From: Nocardia cyriacigeorgica
GTDB lineage: Bacteria > Actinomycetota > Actinomycetes > Mycobacteriales > Mycobacteriaceae
Reading direction: 5' to 3'
DNA length: 64,000 bases
NCBI RefSeq assembly: GCF_010868145.1
Contig: NZ_JAAGUY010000021.1
Coordinates: 37,242-101,241, forward strand
The notes below the pieces were generated by a model. The model ran no database searches. It was not told the origin of the DNA and saw nothing but the letters and a program-made list of their open reading frames with translations. Position 1 is the first letter of the stretch. The number at the start of each line of letters is the position of its first letter. A program made the position numbers and the translations under genes. Below, piece by piece: positions 18,701 to 26,188 of the stretch.

Positions 18701-19108
18701 GAACCGATAGATCCTGCCATCGATGCCGCCGGTATTGGCAATGACGTACGGACGCTCGTCGAGCACCTCGACACCGAGGCTCTGCAGAATCGGCAACACC
18801 TCGCTCAGCGAGGCCGAACGGCCGCCGAGGTAGAGCGTCAGCCGCCATTCCGCGGACGATCCGGGGCTGCGTTCCAGCGCCAGATCGATGACGTCGCGGC
18901 CGAGACGTTCCAGGCGGGCGATGTCGTTCGGGGCGCTACCCGGATCGACGTCCTGCTTATAGCCTTCTGGTATGGCCGATATGTAGTGGCAGGCCAGGTC
19001 GCGCGCGATCGGGGTGGCGAGGAAGCGGTCGTCCCAGTCGCTACCGGGTCGCTCGTGCCGCACCCCCGCATTCGAATCTCGCTCCGGAGCCATCGACGTT
19101 GCCTTCAT
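15701..19108 (-). CDS. NAD-glutamate dehydrogenase, large type
   Basis: About 1136 residues. The catalytic core includes EIYAYSPRVEGVHMRFGTVA, GGLRWSDRKEDFRTEVLGLA and AGAKGGFVVKR, characteristic of the large NAD-specific glutamate dehydrogenases that deaminate glutamate to 2-oxoglutarate. It is clearly shorter than the roughly 1600-residue 180-kDa enzymes of Streptomyces and mycobacteria; the regulatory N-terminal part is missing, closer to the 115-kDa class. ATG 19108 is taken; an in-frame codon at 19186 would lie on the operator. It shares an operator region with hutU and overlaps hutC, so it belongs to the histidine pathway, consuming its glutamate. Confidence 0.9.
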   Translation of the reverse strand: MKATSMAPERDSNAGVRHERPGSDWDDRFLATPIARDLACHYISAIPEGYKQDVDPGSAPNDIARLERLGRDVIDLALERSPGSSAEWRLTLYLGGRSASLSEVLPILQSLGVEVLDERPYVIANTGGIDGRIYRFSLRYPEQMLPPQLDDAAFARRFTDTCAAIWHGRAEADRFNELVPRAGLDHRQVTVLRAYANYLRQGEFPYSRAHIASVLGEHPGLTGGLLELFEARFDPYARASAADPLLELLEDGIAAVPGLDADRILRGYLSVIRATLRTNHYVHAEPDAWTCLSFKFDPQRIPELPAPRPRFEIYAYSPRVEGVHMRFGTVARGGLRWSDRKEDFRTEVLGLAKAQAVKNAVIVPAGAKGGFVVKRPPAPTGDPAADREEVRAEGVRCYRSFIAGLLDLTDNLDLTTGAVIVPPNVRRHDGDDTYLVVAADKGTATFSDIANDVAARYGFWLGDAFASGGSVGYDHKALGITARGAWESVKRHFRELGVDTRSEDFTVAGVGDMSGDVFGNGMLASRHIRLVAAFDHRHIFLDPNPDPALSFTERSRLFEKPRSSWADYAPELISKGGGVWERTSKAVPISDEVRAALGLPDDITRMTPPELVRAILRAPVDLLWNGGIGTYVKASTETHLDVGDKNNDAVRVDGAEVRARIVGEGGNLGFTQRGRIEYAQAGGRINTDALDNSAGVDCSDHEVNIKILLDALVGSGRLATAERNDLLAAMATEVSRLVLADNTSQNQLMGTSRARAAASIAVHGRLIQHLEATTGLDRELEVLPSKKEIGARQRGGQALTSPELATLLAHVKLGIQADLLAGDLPDSPAFADDLAHYFPRQLREEYGDAIADHPLRREIVATVLTNNVVDNGGITYAYRLSEESGASNADAVRAFAVVAAVFDLPTLWRDIRGSGLSAELADELIVLSRRLLDRASRWMLTQRPQPLAVGAEIRRFRSQIAELTPHVAGWLSGSDAADLHARTTALTDRGVPEELAARVSLLLDQFALLDIVEVAEISGRQPASVAEVYYLLGQRLGVVPQLVAVSRLERGTKWNALARVALRDELYATIRALCQDVLVDGEPGERAEDVIGGWEHRSAARLDRTQRILGAISESGDRDLAALSVATRQLRALAR

Positions 19109-19153
19109 GTCACTACCTTCCGAACGGAAAGCCACCGCTTCCGCTGAGGACGC

Positions 19154-19185
19154 TTGACAGGTGGTTGTATATACAGGACTATACA
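19154..19185. promoter_or_regulatory. hutU / gdh-hutC promoter region with HutC operator A
   Basis: The 20-base operator TGTATATACAGGACTATACA occupies 19166-19185 between divergent hutU and gdh. A TTGACA lies at 19154-19159. The distance to TATACA at 19180 is 20 bases, long for a standard promoter, so the exact -10 for hutU is uncertain. On the opposite strand the operator reads TGTATAGTCCTGTATATACA, matching operators B and C. Confidence 0.85.
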
Positions 19186-19243
19186 CCTAAATCCTGATTT
19201 TCAGTGACCCGGCACACATTCGTCATTTCGAGGAGAAAAACCC

Positions 19244-20923
<1,680 letters not shown>

Positions 20924-20963
20924 TCTGAACGGTGCGCTCGGGGCTCCGGGCGCACCGGTGATA

Positions 20964-21009
20964 GCGATGACCCTCGGAGCCGCGTGAGGGGCGGCTCCGA
21001 GGTCATCGC
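20964..21009. terminator. Hairpin between hutU and the convergent Fic fragment
   Basis: The arms at 20964-20983 and 20991-21009 pair over 19 bases with a single bulged C (GCGATGACC, TCGGAGCCGC) around a 7-base loop. It lies 40 bases after the hutU stop between convergent genes. There is no U tract, which is common for actinobacterial hairpin terminators. Confidence 0.75.
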
Positions 21010-21013
21010 GCTG

Positions 21014-21217
21014 TCAGGCAGCACCGCCGGGCCTGTTCGGGGCGGCCCGGTGATCCTGGTCAGGGCGGAGGACCTTCTCGAAGTTCGGGGCCGGCGACCA
21101 GACGTAACTCCGTCCGGCTTTCGCTCGAATCAGCAGGCCACGGTTCTCCAGGTCGACTAGATCGTTTCTCGCGGTCTGATCGGATATCTTATGACTTACC
21201 ATGTCGAGCGTCCAGGC
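21014..21217 (-). pseudogene. C-terminal winged-helix fragment, probably from a Fic-family protein
   Basis: About 68 residues on the minus strand read as a winged helix (SPAWTLDMVSHK, SDQTARNDLVDLENRGLLIR, YVWSP), the usual tail of Fic/AMPylation-domain proteins that ends in a recombinase-like HTH. The Fic core HPFxxGNGR is absent. Upstream the frame runs into the promoter of a secreted-protein gene on the other strand, with low-complexity Arg-rich sequence. This is best seen as a remnant; the family assignment is tentative. Confidence 0.55.
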
Positions 21218-21225
21218 TGGGGATC

Positions 21226-21248
21226 GCCAAAGTTTGGTCAACTTTGGC
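21226..21248. repeat. Perfect inverted repeat at the edge of the Fic-like fragment
   Basis: GCCAAAGTT at 21226-21234 pairs with AACTTTGGC at 21240-21248 around a 5-base spacer. It sits where the recognisable homology of the fragment stops, 91 bases before the secreted-protein gene. It could be an operator or a breakpoint relic. Confidence 0.85.
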
Positions 21249-21338
21249 TGTCGCTTGGGTCGCAGGGCTTCCGGCGCCCTCGTCGACGCGAACTCGCCAG
21301 TCGTGGGACCGCGGTCACAGGACTTGTAACATCGGCAC

Positions 21339-21665
21339 ATGAAGCTTGGAACACTCACTTGCGCAGGCATTCTCGCCACTTCTGCGCTGATCGTCGTGAC
21401 ACCTCTCGCATCGGCTTCCCCAACCGGATCGTCCGGCTACGGGGGCGTCCGGGAAGTCGTGGTCATCGACGGCATACAGGAGGTAGGCGATCTGTATACC
21501 TGCTGGGCGAGTGTGTATGAGCGTGACATCGAGTTCGATAATCAGAGCTCACGCGACTACATGGTGTACGCATCGCACGACTGCCTTGGTGACCCCATCG
21601 CGACAGTCGCCCCGGGGACGACTGCGACCCACTACGGTTGGTCGGCTCGAGCCACCCTCTACTAA
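21339..21665 (+). CDS. Small secreted protein, paralogue of the gene at 33898-34230
   Basis: A 108-residue exported protein. The signal peptide (MKLGTLTCAGILATSALIVV, cleavage near ASAS at about residue 26) is followed by an approximately 80-residue domain with REVVVIDGIQEVGDLYTCWAS, ERDIEFDNQSSRDYMVYAS, HDCLGDPIATVAPG and HYGWSARA. The two mature cysteines could form a disulfide. The gene at 33898-34230 shares this pattern throughout. TAACAT lies exactly six bases before ATG, suggesting leaderless expression. No known family is recognised. It lies in the accessory block inside the hut region. Confidence 0.85.
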   Translation: MKLGTLTCAGILATSALIVVTPLASASPTGSSGYGGVREVVVIDGIQEVGDLYTCWASVYERDIEFDNQSSRDYMVYASHDCLGDPIATVAPGTTATHYGWSARATLY

Positions 21666-21822
21666 GACCTATTGATCAACTGTTTCAAGCCCGCGGTGTC
21701 GCGTCCGCGGTGAGCGCTGGGCTGGAGACGACCTGTTGGGGGTGCGCGAGCGAGTCGTGCGCGCAACGCGTCGGCGTCTGCGAGTATGGGCCCGATCCCT
21801 GAAACGAGAAGGAGTCGAGCCG

Positions 21823-22158
21823 ATGACGAAGTACCTGATCTCGTTCCCGAGCGGCGCCATAGCCGACGAGGATCTACAGGCGGCTTCGGATGCGTCGCGC
21901 GCAGTGGTCGAAGAGGCGAAGGCCGCCGGCGTCTGGGTGTTCGGCGGTGCCATCGACGAGAGCCTTCCGCCGGTCCTGGTCGACGGGGACGGCACGGTAA
22001 CCGAGGGCACGTACCCGCAGACGAAGCAGCTCGAAGGCGGCTACGCGCTCCTCGAGTTGCCCTCACGCGAGGCGGCGCTGGAATGGGCCGGGAAGCTCGC
22101 AGCTGCCTGCCGGTGCGCGCAGGAGGTGCGCGCGTTCCACTTCGATCCCGCCAGTTGA
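21823..22158 (+). CDS. YciI-like (YCII-related) protein
   Basis: A 111-residue protein of the YCII/DGPF-related dimeric alpha/beta barrel family: MTKYLISFPSGAIADEDLQA, GVWVFGGAID, VTEGTYPQTKQLEGGYALLE, ALEWAGKLAAACRCAQEVRA. Members are thought to be small enzymes or sigma-factor-associated proteins, and no activity can be assigned. ATG 21823 follows GAAGGAG. It stands alone between the secreted-protein gene and a convergent unknown gene. Confidence 0.82.
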   Translation: MTKYLISFPSGAIADEDLQAASDASRAVVEEAKAAGVWVFGGAIDESLPPVLVDGDGTVTEGTYPQTKQLEGGYALLELPSREAALEWAGKLAAACRCAQEVRAFHFDPAS

Positions 22159-22190
22159 CGGGTTCGACCGTTCGCGTCGAAGGCGCTACT

Positions 22191-23078
22191 TCACGACTGA
22201 TCGGTCTCGTCGGCGTAGACGCGGACTGCGAACTGCACCGGCTCGATGGAGATCTCGGCGAAATCCGCCGCTGACGCGAACGTCGCCTGAGGCGTACTTG
22301 CGTAGTCGACAGCGTGACCACCGGATTCGTCGACGATCCCGCCGATCGACTGTTCGTAGGCGGCCAGAGCGGATGTGATGACCGAATCGTCCCGGAAGTC
22401 GCTCTTGGCTCGAGCGAGGTACTTCCGGACCTCGTCATCGCTGTGCTGACAGCCGTAATCGGTCGGGTAACGCTGCGCGGGTTCCGGCGCCGGAGCCCAT
22501 CGCAGGTCGTTGCTTTCAACGAAGTCGACGACCGCAGCGAGTTGCCCAACCGCCGTCACCAATTCCGGGAGCCGGCCCGCGCAGATTTCCGCGGCTGCCG
22601 ATGCCGAGCCGAACACCCGCTCGAAACCTCGATCCAGCGGTCCCTGCGGTGCTGGGGCCGCGGCCACAATGGCATCCCAGACCGGCTGCGCGATGAGCGC
22701 GAACACGACCGCGTCGCCATCCAGCACGGTCGATGGGGAATAGCCGCCGTCCTCGATCGCGACATGCGTGCGCTCGATAAGGCGGATCAGATCCTCGATG
22801 TCACTGTCGGCGGTGAGTGCGTCACCCTCGAAGGTGCTGGTCTGATCGTCGGCGAATAACCGCCCCTCGCGATACCGGTCGACGAAATAGCGCAGAACCA
22901 GCTCGGTGTTGAGATCTACATGAATACCGTCGATGCCGCCGATTCGGTCGTAAGTGCCCTTGATACCCAGTGTGATCGGCAGGTAGTCACCGCCCACACG
23001 CCGCAGGACGACGAGAGTGGCGTCAACAGGCATCAGGCTTACGCCGGTGAGCATGCATCGGCAGTCGTAGAAACCCAT
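22191..23078 (-). CDS. Conserved hypothetical protein (MGFYDCRCM start)
   Basis: A 295-residue cytoplasmic protein with no known domain that I recognise. The start MGFYDCRCMLTGVSL looks like a conserved hallmark, with two Cys and Tyr; the middle is acidic and helical (TADSDIEDLIRLIERTHVAI), and WDAIVAAAPAPQGPLDRGFE and the late YPTDYGCQHSDDEVRKYLARA follow. There are no membrane segments. An AGGAATAGG stretch precedes ATG 23078. It is a single gene in the accessory block; a stress or immunity role is only a guess. Confidence 0.75.
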   Translation of the reverse strand: MGFYDCRCMLTGVSLMPVDATLVVLRRVGGDYLPITLGIKGTYDRIGGIDGIHVDLNTELVLRYFVDRYREGRLFADDQTSTFEGDALTADSDIEDLIRLIERTHVAIEDGGYSPSTVLDGDAVVFALIAQPVWDAIVAAAPAPQGPLDRGFERVFGSASAAAEICAGRLPELVTAVGQLAAVVDFVESNDLRWAPAPEPAQRYPTDYGCQHSDDEVRKYLARAKSDFRDDSVITSALAAYEQSIGGIVDESGGHAVDYASTPQATFASAADFAEISIEPVQFAVRVYADETDQS

Positions 23079-23226
23079 ATGTCAGAACCTATTCCTATGA
23101 AAATTGACATCCCGGTCGGCCCAGCAGACCCGATCGGGATCGACCACCGCCTAACGCGAACACTTCCCATCCGCGGCAATGGCTGACCACCACCCCGCCC
23201 GAACGTCCCTGCCGCACACCCACCGA

Positions 23227-24060
23227 CTACCGTTCCGTCCTACTTACCCCGGCGATCAACGCGCGAGCTTGCGCACCGTATACGGCGTGCTTGGCCAGTA
23301 GATCGAATGTGCGTCCGTACACAGCGATCTCGCCTGGCTGGGTAATCGTCAACTCGGCAGTGATCGCCTCAACCTGCACCATCCGATCGTCGAACATGAC
23401 AAAGTTCGTCACCTGCATCGGCAACTCGGCGGTCGACGGCACGATGCCAACAGTTGTTCGCGGGAGCCCGATAACTGCCAGTAGCCGATCCAATTGACCG
23501 GCCATCACAGCAGCTCCACCCACTGTGGTGCGGAGTACCTGTTCAGCGATGAGGATGTGGAATTTTCGGTTGCCGCGGTACAAGAGTTGCTGACGTTCGA
23601 TCCGCTTGGCAACCGCTTCGTCTACGTCATCAGGTAGCCGATGGAACGCAACCGAATGGCGCAGGACGGCCTCAGCGTATTCGGCGGTCTGGAGAATTCC
23701 CGGGACGATATTCGGCTGGAAGATCCGCACGATCTGCGCCTGTTCAGCCAGCTTGATCGACCGGCGCTGCCCTTGCCGAAGTCCGGCGGCATGCTGGCGG
23801 CGATACTCTATGTACGCCGCATCCAGGTTGTGCACGCTGGCGAGCAAGTCATCGAGTTGATCGGATGCGTCGGCATGTCGGCAGTAGGCCCGCACGTCCG
23901 CGTCAGAAGGTTTGACCCTGCCGTACTCGATCTTCGAGACCTTGGACTCATGCCAGCCCTCACGGTTGGCGAGGTCACGACCGGTGATACCTGCGCGGCG
24001 TCGAAGCTCCCGAAGCCGTGCCCCGAGAGCTTCGCGCGCCTGTTGTATCGAGCCGGTCAC
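23227..24060 (-). CDS. XRE-family regulator with DUF5753 (WhiJ-like)
   Basis: A 277-residue protein. The N-terminal HTH_31 (residues 7-60: LGARLRELRRRAGITGRDLA, ESKVSKIEYGRVKPS) is followed by the DUF5753 effector domain (IRIFQPNIVPGILQTAEYA, LIAEQVLRTTVGG, QLDRLLAVIGLPRTTVGIVP). This architecture is abundant in Streptomyces and Nocardia and usually pairs with a small DUF397 protein; none is adjacent here. It overlaps the DUF6879 gene by ATGA and is last in a three-gene operon. Confidence 0.92.
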   Translation of the reverse strand: MTGSIQQAREALGARLRELRRRAGITGRDLANREGWHESKVSKIEYGRVKPSDADVRAYCRHADASDQLDDLLASVHNLDAAYIEYRRQHAAGLRQGQRRSIKLAEQAQIVRIFQPNIVPGILQTAEYAEAVLRHSVAFHRLPDDVDEAVAKRIERQQLLYRGNRKFHILIAEQVLRTTVGGAAVMAGQLDRLLAVIGLPRTTVGIVPSTAELPMQVTNFVMFDDRMVQVEAITAELTITQPGEIAVYGRTFDLLAKHAVYGAQARALIAGVSRTER

Positions 24061-24593
24061 CGTCCGGGGCTGACCGCAGAGATATAGTCGGCATACGGCG
24101 TGGCGAGCGGCCAGAGCCGTTCCCTCACTTCTCGACAGTGCCCGACGACAGCCGGATCAACTGTCATTGCGGCGGCGCCAGCCGCGCTTCCCCGCTCGTT
24201 CACCAAGTTGTACACAACACGGTCGTCATCGAGCAGCCAGAAGTCATCGAGCGGGACCTCACCTGCGTCCACCATATGGCGAGGCAAGTACCGGATATCT
24301 TCGCCGGCTTCAACGTTCAGCTCGGTCAACGCCAGCAACCACTTTTGGTAATCGGCGTGCGGAACGGTGACAACTCGGACCCTTGTCACCTTCACTCCAC
24401 GTGCTGTCGTCCCCCGCACCAGGCGCGCCCACGGCTCGAACCACTCGTGGTCGTCCGGTTCTCCGTCGAGAAACCGGCGTAACGGCTCGGACTCGTTCGC
24501 AACCGCGTACGAGTCACGCACCTCCAGATGGAACGCCTCACGCCTGCACTGCCCGAACAGTTCAGGCCATGGGTTGCCGTTCAGCAGTCGCAC
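24057..24593 (-). CDS. DUF6879 family protein
   Basis: A 178-residue protein with the pattern FGQCRREAFHLEVRDSY, FLDGEPDDHEWFEPWARLVR, GVKVTRVRVVTVPHADYQKW, VEAGEDIRYLPRH and FWLLDDDRVVYNLVNERG, as in the DUF6879 proteins that sit beside XRE/DUF5753 regulators in actinobacteria. The fold resembles a split nuclease/PLD-like shape, but the function is unknown. GTG 24593 overlaps the previous gene by 32 bases and the stop overlaps the XRE gene by 4, so the three are tightly coupled. Confidence 0.85.
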   Translation of the reverse strand: MRLLNGNPWPELFGQCRREAFHLEVRDSYAVANESEPLRRFLDGEPDDHEWFEPWARLVRGTTARGVKVTRVRVVTVPHADYQKWLLALTELNVEAGEDIRYLPRHMVDAGEVPLDDFWLLDDDRVVYNLVNERGSAAGAAAMTVDPAVVGHCREVRERLWPLATPYADYISAVSPGR

Positions 24594-24903
24594 CGTAGAA
24601 CGTCCTCTCCCGTCGTGGTACTTCTATCGCCGTTTCATCCTCAGCCAACGTGAGTTGATCGAGCACATCGGGCTCTTTCACCAAGCGGCCCGACAGTGTG
24701 AACGTTCCGCGGCCAGTGTCGGCAAGCGTCGCACCGATGTAGTCGCGTGGTTCCGCGAACCCAATCAGGAGGTGCGGAATCTCGACCGTCCCCTCCCGAT
24801 CAGTCGTCCAACCCTGCACGATGTAGCTGTCCTGGTCGGTCGCGTACAACGTCGGGCAGTCGTTGGTTCCGGAGCCGCCCCGTCCGAGAAACCGTATGCG
24901 CAT
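24562..24903 (-). CDS. Conserved hypothetical protein upstream of DUF6879
   Basis: A 113-residue protein starting MRIRFLGRGGSGTNDCPTLY and continuing DQDSYIVQGWTTDREGTVEI and PHLLIGFAEP, rich in beta strands. Similar short proteins are often first in XRE/DUF6879 operons of Nocardia and Streptomyces; no catalytic residues stand out. It overlaps the DUF6879 gene by 32 bases and heads the operon. The promoter lies in the 223-base gap facing the small membrane-protein gene. Confidence 0.8.
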   Translation of the reverse strand: MRIRFLGRGGSGTNDCPTLYATDQDSYIVQGWTTDREGTVEIPHLLIGFAEPRDYIGATLADTGRGTFTLSGRLVKEPDVLDQLTLAEDETAIEVPRRERTFYGATAERQPMA

Positions 24904-25001
24904 TGCCTCATCCCCTGTCGAGCAGTGTGCACGGACTTTCCGTGTCGAGAATCATCGTCCTCGTCTACGGGCCGAAATTCGCCTAAATGCTCTAACTCGG
25001 C

Positions 25002-25017
25002 AAGTTTTATCAAACTT
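25002..25017. promoter_or_regulatory. Inverted repeat in the XRE-operon / small-gene divergent promoter
   Basis: AAGTTT at 25002-25007 and AAACTT at 25012-25017 surround TATC. It is one of the few AT-rich spots of the 223-base divergent gap (24904-25126). It is a plausible operator for the XRE regulator; no binding evidence exists. Confidence 0.5.
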
Positions 25018-25126
25018 CTGGCCCTGGGTCACGCGTGGGCATAGCGTCCTGGACAGCCCTCGGCGCCGAGTGTCGACCCCTCCCCGGCACCGGGTGGTAC
25101 CCAAACCAACGACCGCAGGGGGTTTC

Positions 25127-25399
25127 ATGTCGGACTACATCGCCGTGTTCGCCGTGGCCGGTTCGATCGCTGTGTTGCTGCTCGGCCTGATTTACGTACT
25201 GCCCTACACCTTCGAAGACCCTGAACCGCCGATCACCGAGACGGCCCCTCGGATGTCGGTGCGGATGGCGCATGGGGTGATGCAGGCGCATCGCAGGTGC
25301 AGTATCGAGAGTTGCCCGCATAAGCGGGATGCGTATCGGACTCTGGTCGCGGTTGGAGCGATCACGCCGGATCAGCGTGCCGAACGGTATGTGCGGTGA
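25127..25399 (+). CDS. Small membrane protein divergent from the XRE operon
   Basis: A 90-residue protein with one N-terminal membrane helix (about residues 5-27: IAVFAVAGSIAVLLLGLIYV) and a cytoplasmic tail containing a Cys-rich HRRCSIESCPHKRDAYRTLV. ATG 25127 follows GCAGGGGG. It overlaps the next tiny gene by GTGA. It is not a DUF397 protein, although it occupies the position where XRE/DUF5753 regulators often have their small partner. Function unknown. Confidence 0.78.
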   Translation: MSDYIAVFAVAGSIAVLLLGLIYVLPYTFEDPEPPITETAPRMSVRMAHGVMQAHRRCSIESCPHKRDAYRTLVAVGAITPDQRAERYVR

Positions 25400-25542
25400 T
25401 CGATTCCGAGGATGAGCCGCGTGGGTGGGTCCACTGGGATGACGGGACCTGGTCGACGCTGGATGCGTATGGGACGCCGAGTGAACGGCGCACCCTCGAG
25501 GAGATGCTACGGGACCTACACCAAGGTGGAGAAGCCTGCTGA
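25396..25542 (+). CDS. 48-residue acidic protein overlapping the small membrane protein
   Basis: GTG 25396 overlaps the preceding stop as GTGA and the frame runs 48 codons. The product is acidic with WVHWDDGTWSTLDAYGTPSE followed by a helix RRTLEEMLRDLHQG. The exact 4-base overlap and protein-like composition support it as real and translationally coupled. Small acidic partners are typical of WhiJ-type regulators, so a role with the XRE protein is a reasonable guess. Confidence 0.65.
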   Translation: MIDSEDEPRGWVHWDDGTWSTLDAYGTPSERRTLEEMLRDLHQGGEAC

Positions 25543-25706
25543 CTTGTCCGATGTACGCGACTTCGCGCCGAGGAATGCTGCCGTACATGAGCACTGCGGT
25601 GTCGTTCGGCGAGCCGGATACGGTTCGCTCGCCGGCCTATCGGGTGGCGGTAGATAGCCGGACCAGGTGATTATGAATGCGTCCGGTACTGGAGAGGGCG
25701 GCGGTC

Positions 25707-26048
25707 GTGGTAGCAGGCACCATCTGGCGGTGGAAGCCGCGCAACGGCACGGGCGTCATCATGACCGACGATGAGACGCTCGTCTGGTTCCACCTGTCCG
25801 CTGTCCACGGCGAGAGCATCAGCACCATTACACAGGGGATGCCGGTCGACGTCGATATCGATGACATTCCGCAGGAGGGATACGAATACCGAGCGAAGTC
25901 CGTCCGGAGACGATTCCGGACAGCGCGGAAGTTCGTTCCTGTGGTCGAACTCGCACGCACCAGCGCTCTCGTTCCCCGTGTCGACTATGCCGAATGGCGC
26001 GCCGATATGGACGCGATGGTTGACCAAGAGTTTCCCGACCGTGAGTAA
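25707..26048 (+). CDS. Divergent cold-shock-domain-like protein
   Basis: 113 residues. The first 65 follow the cold-shock-domain layout: GTIWRWKPRNGTGVIMTDD corresponds to the RNP1 strand region, LVWFHLSAVHGESISTITQG to the RNP2 strand and loop, and VDVDIDDIPQEGYEYRAKSV to the last strands. The aromatic RNP residues are partly changed. An approximately 45-residue Arg-rich then acidic tail follows. GTG 25707 is chosen because GGAGAGGG ends eight bases upstream; ATG 25677 has no ribosome binding site. Nucleic-acid binding is inferred. Confidence 0.65.
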   Translation: MVAGTIWRWKPRNGTGVIMTDDETLVWFHLSAVHGESISTITQGMPVDVDIDDIPQEGYEYRAKSVRRRFRTARKFVPVVELARTSALVPRVDYAEWRADMDAMVDQEFPDRE

Positions 26049-26125
26049 GTCCGCCGAGAGCATCTTCATCTGATTTCATCAGAAGTACAGGGCGATCTGC
26101 CCGAGGTCGTTCGCAGGATTTGCCG

Positions 26126-26161
26126 CGATGCCCCTGCCGCTCGTGAACGGCAGGGGCATCG
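26126..26161. terminator. Hairpin between the cold-shock-like gene and hutH
   Basis: A perfect 14-base stem (26126-26139 with 26148-26161, CGATGCCCCTGCCG) and an 8-base loop lie between convergent genes, 27 bases from the hutH stop. There is no U tract. It probably serves both directions. Confidence 0.8.
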
Positions 26162-26188
26162 AATCCACCCAGCGAGCGGGTCCGTAGT

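Noticed and set aside
17495..19147. A 550-codon plus-strand frame opposite glutamate dehydrogenase
   Set aside because: Antisense to a well-supported catalytic gene, with low-complexity Gly/Val/Arg composition.
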